NCBI GenBank assembly: GCA_916613615.1
Contig: OU744734.1
Coordinates: 34,788,801-34,852,800, forward strand
DNA: 64,000 bases
Reading direction: 5' to 3'
From: Steromphala cineraria
Taxonomy: Eukaryota > Mollusca > Gastropoda > Trochida > Trochidae
The position numbers were made by a program, and so were the translations under genes. The notes under the pieces are model-generated. The model searched no databases. It saw nothing but the letters and a program-made list of their open reading frames with translations, and had not been told where the DNA came from. Shown in pieces: positions 11,700-24,444 of the stretch. How positions within the stretch are numbered: the stretch's first letter is position 1; each line of letters begins with the position of its first letter.

Positions 11700-11965
11700 C
11701 GAAATTGGCGTGGCGGTTAGGTGCTGGGATGGTAAGTCCTGGTGGTGTTGCCAGACTCTGGGGGTATGGGTTCGAATCCCATAAGGAGCTTAATGAGATA
11801 GAGTACAACAATTTGAACTGCACATATTGTGATGTCAAATATACTGTTACATTTGGTCCTGATGACAGGATGAATGAATGCCAGAATGGTCCGTTTTGTG
11901 ATACCACCTGCACTACAAGTCACACTTGTATACGCTTGGATACTCATATGAGTTATCACTTTCAA
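11700..11965 (+). mobile_element. tRNA-like SINE
   Basis: The head has an A-box-like 'tggcggttaggtgctggg' and a B-box 'gggttcgaatccca' (about 11768-11781). The body begins 'aaggagcttaatgagatagag'. A second, 5'-eroded relative follows at about 12095-12260. Counterparts in copy B lie at about 29100-29520 and 30020-30510, so they are older than the duplication. Confidence 0.6.
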
Positions 11966-12245
11966 TTACCACGGATTTTTCACTTCAAACATAAGAGATA
12001 ATTCTTTTGTAGCTAATCAGGCTAATAACTTGTATGTGATGATGACTATAACAACATTTAAAAGCATAACATTATACGAGACCAAATTTGGCCCTCTGAG
12101 GGTGTAGGTTCGAACCTTTAAAGGAGCTTGACGAGATAGAGTAAAAACAATTGAACTAATGGCCATTTTCCCGATGTACTGAATGGTCCCATTTGTGTTA
12201 TCATCTGCACTCAAAGACACACTAGTATACGCTTTGATACTCATA

Positions 12246-12442
12246 CAGTCTGATTAAAATCGACTGTGATTCGAGGAAAAAAGTGTAAAAATATTATCTC
12301 TAGCGGGGTTCGAAACTCACCCAGCCCGGCTTTCCTCTCATTCACACGAGACGGAGAGGATATCCCGAATGGTTCGAGCCCCGATAGAGACAATATTTTT
12401 TATATTTTATTCCTCGGAGCACGGTCGATTTTAATCAGACTG
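12246..12442. mobile_element. MITE, CAGTCTGATTA family, with perfect 9-bp target duplication and empty site
   Basis: The ends are CAGTCTGATTAAAATCGAC and its exact inverse. ATACTCATA flanks both sides (12237-12245 and 12443-12451). Copy B has this target once and uninterrupted ('tttgatactcatatgaaaaa', about 30477-30497), giving a clean empty site. The 9-bp duplication suggests a Mutator-like origin. Confidence 0.92.
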
Positions 12443-12503
12443 ATACTCATATGAAAAATCACTTCCATGGAACGTTCCTGGGTGATTATTAAAGTGTTTT
12501 CCT

Positions 12504-15500
12504 TCAGTTCTTAGGTCCAAATGGTCTTATGTTTGGTAAAATCCACTTTTGGTTATTTCCGCCATTACAAGGGCGCATTTCAATGTTACGATCCAGAAGA
12601 AGTGTTAAGCAATAATCGGACTTGACGTGTTGCACAATTTGTTTCTGAAAGATAAAGTTAGAAATTGGAGTAGAACAATGACAATGTACCAGTAATAAAT
12701 CAATGAATAAACAAACAAACAGAAATAAATGAAAGATATATAGGGCAAGAAATGAAAAGATAATATATATTTCTCTTTTATTTTCCTCTTACACATATTT
12801 GAATATCTATTTTAATTAATAAATCTTTTGACTATAAATAAAACATACAGCATTACCTATGATTTTGATAACCAACTTGGTAAATAATGTTCCTTTCTAA
12901 ATGACATCAAAAACAAAATATTCTGATTAACGGCAGGACCAAAATATGGGCCAGCGATAAATATCTTAATTAATTTGTTTATAGTATTACTATATCATAA
13001 TGTTATTTCATATCATATACAATCAACAATCATCTGTGACTAATAATTTCGTTTGTGCTGATTCCTTTACCCAATTCTTCTTTTTTATTCATAAGCAATA
13101 TTTATCGTATTTACCTCATAGTCAAGTTTCCATTGGGACTCATATCTAGCTCCTCCAAAGGCTAGTCTGCCGTCACGGTATGAGATACGAAGGTTTGGTT
13201 TAGCCATTAAGGTAAGTGCCTTCGTGTAAACCCAATACTGTAGATAAATGAACAATGGATAAGTAAAAGCAAAATATAATTTAATTCATGATTGGCATTC
13301 ATTGATATTGTAATTTAAAAGTACTAGTTAATCAAGGTTCATTTTTATTTCATTTCCAGACTTTCAATTGATGGAAAGTAGTTTGTTTTTTTTGGCTTTT
13401 TTTGGGGGGGGGGAGGAGGGAGTGTGGGAAGCCGCTTTGGTGTTAGGAAACCACTAACATTATATATCCTTCCAACTGACGGCTGTAAAGTTCATGTCAC
13501 TGAAAACGCGTGGAAATCGTGCAACACCTGCGTTTTGTTTATATAAGGAATCGATCCTTCAGTTGGTCACCATGACAATCGTAAAAAGCATGCCCCACGT
13601 GCAACACAGAAACAACTCCAATCTGGTTTGTTTTGTTTGCACATTTGACGCGTAAAGCGTCTTGGTGCTAAACTGTAAGAACATCGGTGTACACTTATAT
13701 AATCAGTTATTTAGTTTTCTATCTTTCTTCTAATCTCGTATTTCAAAAATCGGTTGATGCGAATCAAAGTCCTTTTAAGCTTTGCAATTAATTATCATGG
13801 AATAGTTAGGAATTCAGTGATTTGCGAAGTAGTTGAAAATAATTTGAAGATTTAACCAGAAAATATGACTTTTCTTACTGATAAAACTCAACCATGTTCC
13901 GAGAAATAAAAGTTCAAAAGAATGACAAAACTTGAAACTCCCTAACGAAACAAGTTCGTATCTCCGTAGTCCATTATTCTGAAACTTTATTCTTCGGACC
14001 ACTTTCGATTCTAATCTTACTTTTATCAGTGATGTTGACACCTTCGACAAAACTACTTCTACAGAAAGTGTGAGTTTATCTGCTACATATTCACACACCT
14101 GAGCTGAGCCGAGACCATGGCAGGGGTACCCTTCCGGTTTCTCGTTTCTACCCTTCCGATTCATTTTGTCGAGACACACAGGGGCCGATACACTGCGAAT
14201 CTGGAAAGTTTTCAAATTCTTATCTTTTTTGTCCAGGAAATATTGTTAATAACATCTTTAACTTTACAATCAATTAAACATGAAGAAAACTGGTTTATGG
14301 ATGATTATTGTAGACAATAGCGACATTTCAGAATACATTAATTGTCCGTTTTCAAACAAGCGGGAAATGAATCGGCATTAGGGTTGTGTCCCAAGACCCA
14401 GCCGCTCATATCGCCGACAATTAATGAGGGCTCAATTAACATCAACCCCACAGACATAATGGAATGGTCCACTAGAGTAGATTAAGCCTGGGTCAGGTTC
14501 ATTATTGAAAAGTAGATGTTGGATACATCTGTTACCAAAAATCGAATTAATGCATCACAATTCTCCAACTATAAACATATCAAATCTGTCACCATATTTG
14601 TGCATATATCTAATCGAATCTTGACCCAAAAAAAATTCATAAACAATACGGTGCTGTAAACTTGTTAATGGTCACATGAAAGACAGTTTAAGATAAAAGG
14701 AGATTTTTGCAGATATATCGATCCATATGAACATTACTAAGAGAACAAAACGTGTTATGAAGGGACGTACAGAGAATCCAAGATATTTACATTGCGTTTA
14801 AATCATACAGCACGTTTATTGACACGTTGGATTCAAAATGTGCTTACTTGCACAAATCCCCTGACTAAGGTGAACTTGTAATGTTTCTGAGCATAGACCC
14901 CCATGTACAAAAATGCAAATTTTCCCTGTAAAACCCTTTTATTCAGTGTAGAACACAAGAACTGGATACCGTAAATAATGAAGATAAATATGGTCACATG
15001 CATCTATAACCTACACTGCAATATCTATAAGGGTTGTAGATTTATGTTTATTAACCTCGTATGCTTTATCTACTAACTTATCGCAGGTGCCAATCACAAC
15101 TATTGTTTTGTGGTTTCACTTCAACGTTGGTTGTTATGCTGTCCAATCAATATCCATGATCAACATTTTACAAGACAAATAAAAATTGTTTTAAAATTTG
15201 ACTCACCTCGCCATAGGCCAGGATCTCTTGAGGTCGAGACTCCAGAACGTTGTCCAGATACCACTCGAAGTCGTGGCAATGTAATGATTGCCGCAGTTTC
15301 CGTCTCTCACTCACATCACCGAAGTCCTGTAACATTGGCACCGCAAGGGTTAATATTTTTTATCCAAGATGTGACCCAAAAATCTTCCCTCGCTGCCTTT
15401 CTGATTCACCGGGGGCGTGTCACTGGATCTTGCTTCGAAATTTCACCTTCCACAAATTCAAATAATTAAAGGCCCCCTGTATTGTCAAATTGTGCCGATG

Positions 15501-18500
15501 GCTCTACTGTCTTATCGCTGATTGACTAGAGTGCACGGATCACCTGACACTTATACTCAGATCAGTAACACAGTGTGGTATGAGTGATGGGCTAGATTGG
15601 ATTTCGATGAGTATGTTGAAGCTTTTATAAAAATCAATATGAAACCATGAAATAATCATTATAACTAAATTCTAGTAGTTAAACCATGGAATACATGTTG
15701 AGGATAATTGTAGGCAATTTTATCAATAAACTTCATACGGTTATTAAAACGATCAACAAAGGTTTATCAATAATATAATGATAGATACAAAGATTTTGTA
15801 GTAAACTTGTTTTGTGCATATGGAGTACTGTGATGTCCTCCACCCTAACTTTAAATAAAACCCAATCATTTTTAACCAGTTATTCCAGAGACAAACAAAA
15901 CCAGATGATATAACATGTAAAAATAGTTTCGAATGAACTTGAAATAAGTTGCAGAATGAACCACTAAATTAGGCCTCACCACATACTCAATGTCATAAAA
16001 CAATAGGCCGTAAAAGGACAAAAAACCTTACGCAATATCCTTCCGCAATATGTCATGTATGCATTTTGCAATATGAATTTTAATATTACATATCGATAAG
16101 CGAGTAAAGCAAAGGACAGCTGGCGAAATGTCAATGAAGCACAATCGATGATTAAACATATGTGATACTCATAGGTAACGTTAACATTCAATACATGTAA
16201 AGTATATTACGCCATCGATTACATCATAACTAAACAACCAATAACGTAGAGCAAGTAGCTGCCGAGTTATGGATGATGAAGTTTATTACGGCATGTAAAC
16301 ATAGGATAGTAATACATGGGTGCAATAAGGAATGCTTCTTCAAATTCCGTATTGCACGGAAAATTCTTCGACCTCGATGTTCTTTTGCGTCCATGACATC
16401 TTCTCGTTTGACCCAAATGCACAAGTATGACGTTCTGTATCTTGTATTTGATATTAGTATAAAACATATGAATTAACAGCTTTTAGAAAAAAGATTTCGA
16501 TAAACCAGACACTATTGTTTTATGTTTAATTCATAGGCAATGTAGCATGTTTTTATGGCTAGTTGACATTTTCCCCCAATAAAATACTACTTTATGAAAA
16601 ACTATTGGTAAAATCGTAAAACATCTCAACACTCCTTCCGGTTTTATGTATGCAAAAAGTGTACATTTATATCATTATTCGAGCTAAAGCAGCGTTACTA
16701 AACTAACGGTTCAAGAAATCCTTTTTATTGATGTCAAAGGATTTTCTTTTAATTAGTAACATGTGTTTCCCCTCCCTGTGAGGTCTAAGAAATCATGTCA
16801 CTGTGCATACATTGTGAGATACATTTAATTGCTCTGTCGATGGTTCTGTTGCACTCATCATTTGAACAATTATGTAAACTTCCGTAGCCATTTCTCCGAT
16901 TTCCAAAATTTGCATACCCACAGAAAAGGACTGAACATAGAATGTATCATTGCAATATACCTGCTTGATATTTTGAAAAAATATCCATTTATTCATTTGA
17001 TATTTACAAATCAAAAATCGCTTTTAACGTGACATAACTATAGTTTGAAAATAATCAAACAAAAATAAGTGATACGGTACAATACCATCCTCTTAAGTCA
17101 AGAGTTATGTTTCAATATTACCCTAATGATAAGTGGTAATAAGAGAATTATCAGCGAATTTACTCTTTATTATCTCATACTTAAACTCTTTATTCTCTGA
17201 AAACAGCCAAAGTCGGTAGATGAGATAAACATATAAACATTTTACATAAAACACAGAAGGAACCATTATATATTTGTAAGATTTTCAAAGTTTCTTCTAT
17301 GCTTTTATGTTCTACTAGTAATTTAATTCTGACAATTTAGAAAAGAGCACTCACTTTTGGGAAGAATAAGTCATTTAGTTTCAGTTGACAAACATAAATA
17401 TCATCATATCATGAAATCAACTACAGACTGATTTGTAAATGTCGTGCACAAGGGCAAATAACGTTTCCGCCTTTCTTAAGGTTAAAAATCTACATTTATA
17501 TATTTTTGTTAAATACATGTGTATTGGTCGCTAAGGTTATCTTATCTTTGATGGAAACTTAATAAATTTTACCTCAAATGTTTTACTTATCATACAGGAA
17601 GAAAATACCCACAGCCTTGGGAAAGGAGTAGGCATAGAAGTATTCCTTGTAACCGTCCATCCAGACTTCCGCTACTCGCATGGAATTGTTGTAGAGTGGC
17701 GAACCCCCTGGCCACAGTATCGGGTTCGTTTGACGGAATAAATGGCTCACTTGAGAGCATGGTAATACCTCTATCGTACCATTGCACATCCATACCTGTA
17801 TGGAATAAGATTTATTATAAAAAAAGGATTTCGTGTCATCAACCCGGGAAATTAAAAAAATACTGAATTTTAAGGAATTTGACGCAGAAATATATTCTTA
17901 ATATAAATTTCTACATTTTTTATTCAAAAAGTGCATATGCGAATAAAAGTTCTTGAATTGGGCTTTTGGCGGGAACGGATGAATAAATGACTCCAAAACT
18001 AACTTGATCTACCCTGATAAAAAAGTACCGGTGTCTTATTTTTTTAATCACATGCAAGTGTTCAGTATCTTTTGACGTACTAGTGAAGAAATCGGGCTAA
18101 ATTCTACACCAAAACTGAATGTCTAAACTTCTATTTGATAAGAAAGTAAGACTAAAGTTTCAGCTAGTGATTAAGAAGCTTTTATGTTGAAGGTATGGAC
18201 CGATCTTAGACAATATGCCTTTAAAATTATCATTAGATTTGATTTTGAAATTTTAAGTAAGCATTTGTGGGCCGCGTGTTTGTTAAAAGATTAAATGAAA
18301 ATATTCGTGCATATTAAAAATGCCCCTTGCAAGAAAACATAATACATACCATGTGATCAATTATATAGCATTTACCACGGTCGAGTTATTAGCTAAACAA
18401 TCTTACCAGGGCTTACCGAATTTTTAAACTTTAATACATGTACATGCATAATGTATACTTTGGTTACTTACCTTAAAAGAGAGTTCTATATTTTCTCCTC

Positions 18501-21500
18501 CCCAGTGGTCAAGCTTTGGGTCATAAGTCCCTAAAGTTTTAAACCATTCTTTTGAAATTGCGAATAGACCACCGGGCATCGTTGGAGATCTTAAATAAAG
18601 CAGTAAAGTTCGTTTTTTAAAAACAAATGGAAAAAATCTAGGTATTTTAGGGTTAAATGTCACCAAATCTGAAGGAAAACAAAGAGTATTTAACTTATAT
18701 CATGGCTGCTAGGATGATTGCAGGTAGAAAGCCCGCAGCACTAATGTCCATTGTGGCTATGTATTACAATGAAACCTTCGAGCAATGGCTGGAACTAGCG
18801 ATGTGAAGAGTGGTAAGCCCGATCAAAGGAGTAAAAGTTCGGGAATCAAACCTCCTCAAGTGAAAATGATAAATACTCTGTATTGTAGAAATAAAGTTTT
18901 GATACAATGGCATAAAAAAGTTCATTTGTTCCAAAAGTCTGAATGATCACACTTCCCCTTTTAATCTTACCAGCAATCAACTTACAAAAAGCATATCACT
19001 CAAATTAAATTTTCTCTCTTTCTGAATGAGATGAGATAGATTTAACTTTCTTCTTGGCACTGACAATGACGGATTAGTAAGATTTCTGTGCAAGAATGTT
19101 TAAAATTATCAAAGAAACCAATGATATATGTTTTATAACTATGATAATTCAATTTAAAATTCACTTGGTGATATTCAATAATAACTTGGTCGATTACTTC
19201 AAAACACAACACCAGATTTGATAATGATTTGGTCGATTTCTTCAAGACACATCACCAGATTTAATAATGATTTGGTCGATTTCTTCAAGACACATCACCA
19301 GATTCAATAATGACTTGGACGATTTCTTCAAGACACATCACCAGATTCAATAATGATTTGGTCGATTTCTCAAGACACATCACCAGATTCAATAATGACT
19401 TGGTCGATTTCTTCAAGACACATCACCAGATTCAATAATGATTTGGTCGATTTCTTCAAGACACATCACCAAGTAGCAAATGATGGACGAATACAGGTTT
19501 GCCGATATAAAAGGAAGTGTCAATTCAGGGGCTAATTATCAAATGAAATCGTTCCAGCGAATCAAACTACATCAATAAGAAAACAGTTCTTGGTTAAATG
19601 ATGTTATACCATCCTGTCTCAGGGTACGAACATTACACTAACTCCACTAATCTGTACCCTGGCCTCAGAGGTTAGATTCGCTCGCGCGGCCCAACTTGGG
19701 AAATAGCCAATCAAATCATTTTGTTGTTGAAATTTTATCGAGAAGGTGGCGAGAAAATGATTTGATTGGCTATACCCCAAATCGGACCGCGCAAGCGAAT
19801 CTAGCTTCTGACCCCAGGGTACAGATTAGTGGAGTTAGCGTAACGTTCGTACCCTGAGACAGGATGATGTTATACCTGACTGGATCTGATTTCCTCTTGC
19901 GCCGATGGTTCTCGCTGGCCCTCATTCGTCCCCAGGTGAAGGTCAAAAGGTCCCATTTGAAGATTCCAACCTCTTTCTCTCCACCAATGGCGTTGCGCGT
20001 TGCAAAAGTCTTGACATTTATAACAGGAATCACGGGGAATGGGGCTGCTCTCGGGTTCTCCTTTATTCTGGCCAGTAACGGTTCCAACCATCCTAGAGAA
20101 AGTCAAATAAGCAAAAGTGTCATTTGATCGAGAGGTAACGACTGTTGCAGGAATGTATCAATGTAAAGCTAATAAACTTCGTTGAAGGTTTAAAGTCGAG
20201 ATTATTATTTAAAAGCTGACAATGACCCGCACCAATCAGTCAAACAAAACCTATTGAAAGCAGTCAGAATGACATGTACAAATTGATAAAACAATTTTTT
20301 ATCTAACCAGTGTCTATATAAATTGGACATAACTATTTTAAAAAAAACAATTATTATACCATATTCTTGCCATTTTAATTTTTTGATTATGCTGATTTAC
20401 GTTCCCATCAAAGCAAAATGATATATGATGAAATTATGAAAATCGACGAGTGGATCATTAACTATTTTTGTGTTTTAACCAAGCATACACATATGCAATC
20501 AATTATGATACAGGTCAATACATTGTAGACGATAATTCAATTCATGTTAGATATCAACCAAATGCAACTCTTGCATGATTCAAACTATATCGTACGCTTT
20601 TGCCCGTTTGGTATAAATCGTTGTATCATTAAAATTGTATTACACGTGTAACGTCTAGTATACTCTTATAAATGGTGGTTTGTTGACGAATCAACAAAGT
20701 GATATTTTACAAAAATGTCAATGTTGAAGTTGATATGCATTGCAGTTGTGACGTCACGTTGCTAGTAGCTTGCGTCACAATGCTCTTTACCAAGTGAATG
20801 TTTTGACAAATCAGGCTCTTCATTTTGACAAAAGTAATTCTGAATTTTTGTATATGCTTTAACTATACCTTGAACATCATATCAAAAAAAGGTCACCCAG
20901 GAAAATATAGTATTAAACGAAAGCGCGTTTAGTTTCCACAGCATAGATACAAAAGGACAAGAAGAGAAGGCGATGATTTTGACCATTTAATGAAGTGATA
21001 CAAGTATGAACGTTTGAGTAAACATGTATTCTTTTATTCCACATGTAAATAACAAAAAAAATAGTCGTTAATACTTCTCTGTCCATGTCGGATTGTACGA
21101 CCCTGGGTTCAATATTCCTTTTCATAGCAGGGTTGTTGAACTGAAAGGCTGATAAAATTAAGGGGATGATTTAGACGTTCGATATAAAAGTAAAAGATTA
21201 CTAGTATTCCTACCTGGAAAACATTCAATATGGGAGTCAAGAAACACCAAGATAGGGCCCACTGCCTGTTCGTAACCTAGCAACCGCGCTCGGATCAAAC
21301 CCTGCCGTTTTTCAGCACGAACGATTTTGACCTTTGGTAATCGCTCCATGTAAAGGTCAAGTGGCGCCTTAAGATATTCTGAAAATAATGTTATACATGT
21401 ATGTGGATAAGACATCAAATACTATTGTAATAGGGATGTTGGATAGACTGAAGAGGAAGGAGAATTATATCATTGCCCGCCAAAAAATTGACCCTCTCCC

Positions 21501-24444
21501 CATATTATGTGATTGTGTATATTTACAAATCAACTATCATACTGGATTTTGGGATTGTTTTCCTTTATCGTGCATAATACGTATGCGATCAGACACCAGC
21601 TCCCGCTTTCCAGTGAAACCCGATGTTTTATCTGACTTATGAACCGACGAAATGTTAAAAATGAACTTTTTTTCTATCATAGTTCAATTTTGTGAAAAGA
21701 AAATGTTATACATGTATGTGGATAAGACATCAAATACTATTGTAATAGGGATGTTGGATAGACTGAAGAGGAAGGAGAATTATATCATTGCCCGCCAAAA
21801 AAGTGACCCTCTCCCCATATTATGTGATTGTGTATATTTACAAATCAACTATCATACTGGATTTTGGGATTGTTTTCCTTTATCGTGCATAATACGATCA
21901 GACACCAGCTCCCGCTTTCCAGTCAAACCCGATGTTTTATCTGACTTATGGACCGACGAAATGTTAAAAATGAACTTTTTTTTCTATCATAGTTCAATTT
22001 TGTGAAAAGAAAAGGTCATTTGTAATTTTAAATGTTATTAAAACCCTTTTGAAATTTCAATTGAGAATCGAACTTTTTATAAATGCTTGAGAAATTACAT
22101 ACACAAACAGTTTTTAAAAAGGTATGCATACCGTAAGTTGAAAAATCGTCCACAAGAATTATCTCCTTAAGCAGATGAGCTGGAGACCTGTCAATAATGC
22201 TGTGTACAGAGCGGAGAAGCACGGACCAAGCCTCGTTGTGAAAACAGATGATAACACTCGCCATTTGAAGATCTTGAGGGTATACCATCGTCTTGCATCT
22301 GATTAAAATCCAAATTATAATTCATAACTATAAAGCTATTTTAACTAACTTATATCAAAATACCTGAAACGTATCTTTTTAGAAACAGACACGTATAGGA
22401 GCAAGGATAAAGAGTAGAGATGTGGTTTGAAAGAAGTACATAGAAAATGCTGTCACGATACAATTAAAGCCCAGTTAGGTAAAAAAAAGAAGCAATTTGT
22501 CATTTAGTTTATATTGTAATAAGACCTTAGTCATTTTACTAAACGATATAAAGCAGCATTATGTAAATTGTCAGGCAAAACAATTTGGAACCCTTTTTTT
22601 TTTAGAAATACAGTTAAGATAATCCATGTTTTAGTGAGTGATAACAGGTAGTTGAGTCAAATAAAGTCAAATACCATAGTTTGTCGCTATTGACATTTCA
22701 ATTTAATAACTCAAACAGAACCTAAACTGCTACAAAATGCTATATTTTGCAAAACAACCTGCACATATTTACATTGTATTGATTGCATTGTATAAAATAT
22801 TCTTTATCAATATAAAGACTGAAAGATTCTGGTATATCAACATCAACTGCATGTTATGTACAATAACAAGACCTCTTTTAACCTTTTTTTTAAGTTTGAT
22901 GCTTTTGGGAACCGAAGTTTATTATTCCACAAAAAAAATCGTTCTGATATTGAAATCAAAGAGAAGTTAACACTCGTATCACGTTGGGTTTCTTGTCTGA
23001 GTACTGCTCTACATATTATATAAGCTGTTGAGCGAAGGGCACCTGATACGAACCCTATGAAACACTAAGATCACAAACATAGCGTTGTACGAGATAGATC
23101 AGATCAAATGAGATAGGCTGTGAAGATATACTTACTCTTCGAGTCGATTATCGTCCAACCGTCTGTGTACTGAAATTTTGTCACTCACAAACTGGTTGAA
23201 TGAATTTAATTCATAGCCTTTTTCGATTTCTTCTTTATTCTTCTTTTCGTCTACTTCAAATGATCTTCCGTGTTCTCCTATCAAAAGACATATGAACTAT
23301 TGAGGTGATTAAAAAGCAAAGATGAAACGTTCAAGATTATGTGAAGAGATTCCTACATGTAATCGTGCAAATGTGTCGTTTGACTTTAAAGAATCAATTG
23401 TGATTTTTTTCATTACCAAAACAGCTTTTAAAAGAAAAATCAGAATTGTAGCTTGATTTTTATCATGTTGATATTTGACATTTAAAGAGCTACTCCGAGG
23501 GTTTGTTGGGGGTCAGATATGCCAAACTTCATCAATAGTGTAATTTGATCAAGAGGTATCACCTGGTACAGGAACGAATCATTTAAGAATCAATCGACAT
23601 TGTATAGTAGCAGTAGGAGGGTTTGAAGTCGTGATTATGATCGAACTGAACAATAACGCCCGTCAGTCAAACTTTTTTTAAAAACTTATAACTGGTGTTT
23701 ATATAAATTGTAAGTGTGAATTTGGTTTCCCCGAACATATATTTATGATTGTTATTAGATTTCCATTCAAACACAAATTTATCATACAATTTTCGTTTTG
23801 GGATGAATATATGAGGTTTTAAAAAATCATAAATCCTATCGTCAACGTTTGTTTCATTAAAACAATATTTATTGAAAATACGGAGTGGCTTTTTATTTGC
23901 TTTGCAACGATTGTCTTTGAACTATGTCTCGTATTTCATTCGTGACCTCATTAACAGATATGATTTAAAAATGACTCTTTTGTAACGTACCTGGGCCATC
24001 ATCAAAACTCTCCTCCACGAATGGCGGAAACGTGATTTTTGATTTCACGTCATCTTGGAGGACTTTGCTGTCGTCCTTTCTCGCCCATTCTCTTCTTTCT
24101 ATCCCTTGATCCTTTCCAATATTGTTTTCATATTTCATTACATTTTGGTCGTTATTTGAATGTTCTGCGTTAAACACCAGTTTTTGTCTATTTGCTATAT
24201 CAACGTGGTCTATGTCTTCCTTTTTATGATCTTGAATTTTATTATTCTCACTATTGGTGTTTTTATCCAGTATAAGTTCCTTTGCATTTAAAAATGATAA
24301 ATCTTCTTCTATTCCTTTTTTGACAAATATATCTTGTATATTATGTGTACTGAAAGTAATTTGCCAAAAAAAATATGTGAATATGATAAATGCTATAACT
24401 GCCAGGCGAAGGAATAACCTATGAAATTTTCTCATGTTTGGCAA
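12504..24444 (-). CDS. GALNT: Polypeptide N-acetylgalactosaminyltransferase, copy A (11 exons, 643 aa)
   Basis: Family-level call: a Golgi type II enzyme that adds GalNAc from UDP-GalNAc to Ser/Thr, the first step of mucin-type O-glycosylation. Exons: 24444-23991, 23277-23136, 22298-22132, 21378-21214, 20092-19876, 18589-18472, 17795-17613, 15326-15207, 14200-14099, 13237-13115, 12644-12504. The total is 1932 nt with matching phases. Residues about 10-30 form the signal anchor ([17 protein letters not shown]), followed by a polar stem to about 180. Catalytic landmarks are [14 protein letters not shown] and ILVDDFS (exon 3), the metal-binding DSH at 302-304, [10 protein letters not shown] at 411-420 and CSQVSH at 434-439. 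A ricin-type lectin domain follows (about 520-643; VCLD, CHG, and [10 protein letters not shown] near the C terminus). The exon 7 donor (GCT|GTGGGT) is the least certain junction. No disabling change was seen; the specific GALNT member is not assigned. Confidence 0.92.
14240..14510. other. Intron 8 stretch private to copy A
   Basis: The two copies share no similarity between the acceptor of exon 9 and 'gtagatgttggatacatctg' (14512 here, about 33082 in copy B). This stretch holds no recognised element. Its counterpart in copy B contains a TTAA MITE. Confidence 0.5.
19165..19474 (+). repeat. 43-bp minisatellite in intron 5 of GALNT copy A
   Basis: About seven imperfect copies of a unit like 'gatttggtcgatttcttcaa...cagattcaataat'. 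The array is absent from copy B, where intron 5 is only 242 bases. Short open frames within it are repeat artefacts. Confidence 0.88.
19610..19866. mobile_element. Foldback MITE abutting the exon 5 splice donor
   Basis: Arms of about 112 bases start CATCCTGTCTCAGGGTACGA. The 9-base target duplication ATGTTATAC flanks both ends (19601-19609 and 19867-19875). The inner copy, read on the gene strand, is GTATAACAT, the first nine bases of intron 5. Copy B retains only the gene-proximal part (about 37897-38077), so the insertion predates the segmental duplication. Confidence 0.9.
21388..22012 (+). repeat. 315-bp tandem duplication in intron 3 of GALNT copy A
   Basis: Units 21388-21702 and 21703-about 22012 are nearly identical; the second lacks about six bases ('cgtatg' in the first). 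Copy B has a single more diverged unit at about 39570-39893, so this duplication is younger than the segmental one. Confidence 0.92.

Noticed and set aside
13814..14215. 133-residue - strand open frame
   Set aside because: Only 14200-14099 is exon (GALNT exon 9); the rest reads through a GTGTGT donor into the intron.
17583..17612. Extension of GALNT exon 7 to the in-frame stop (…GIFFLYDK)
   Set aside because: The sequence diverges sharply between copies after GCT, and exon 8 supplies the expected [12 protein letters not shown] continuation, so a GTGGGT donor at 17612 is preferred.
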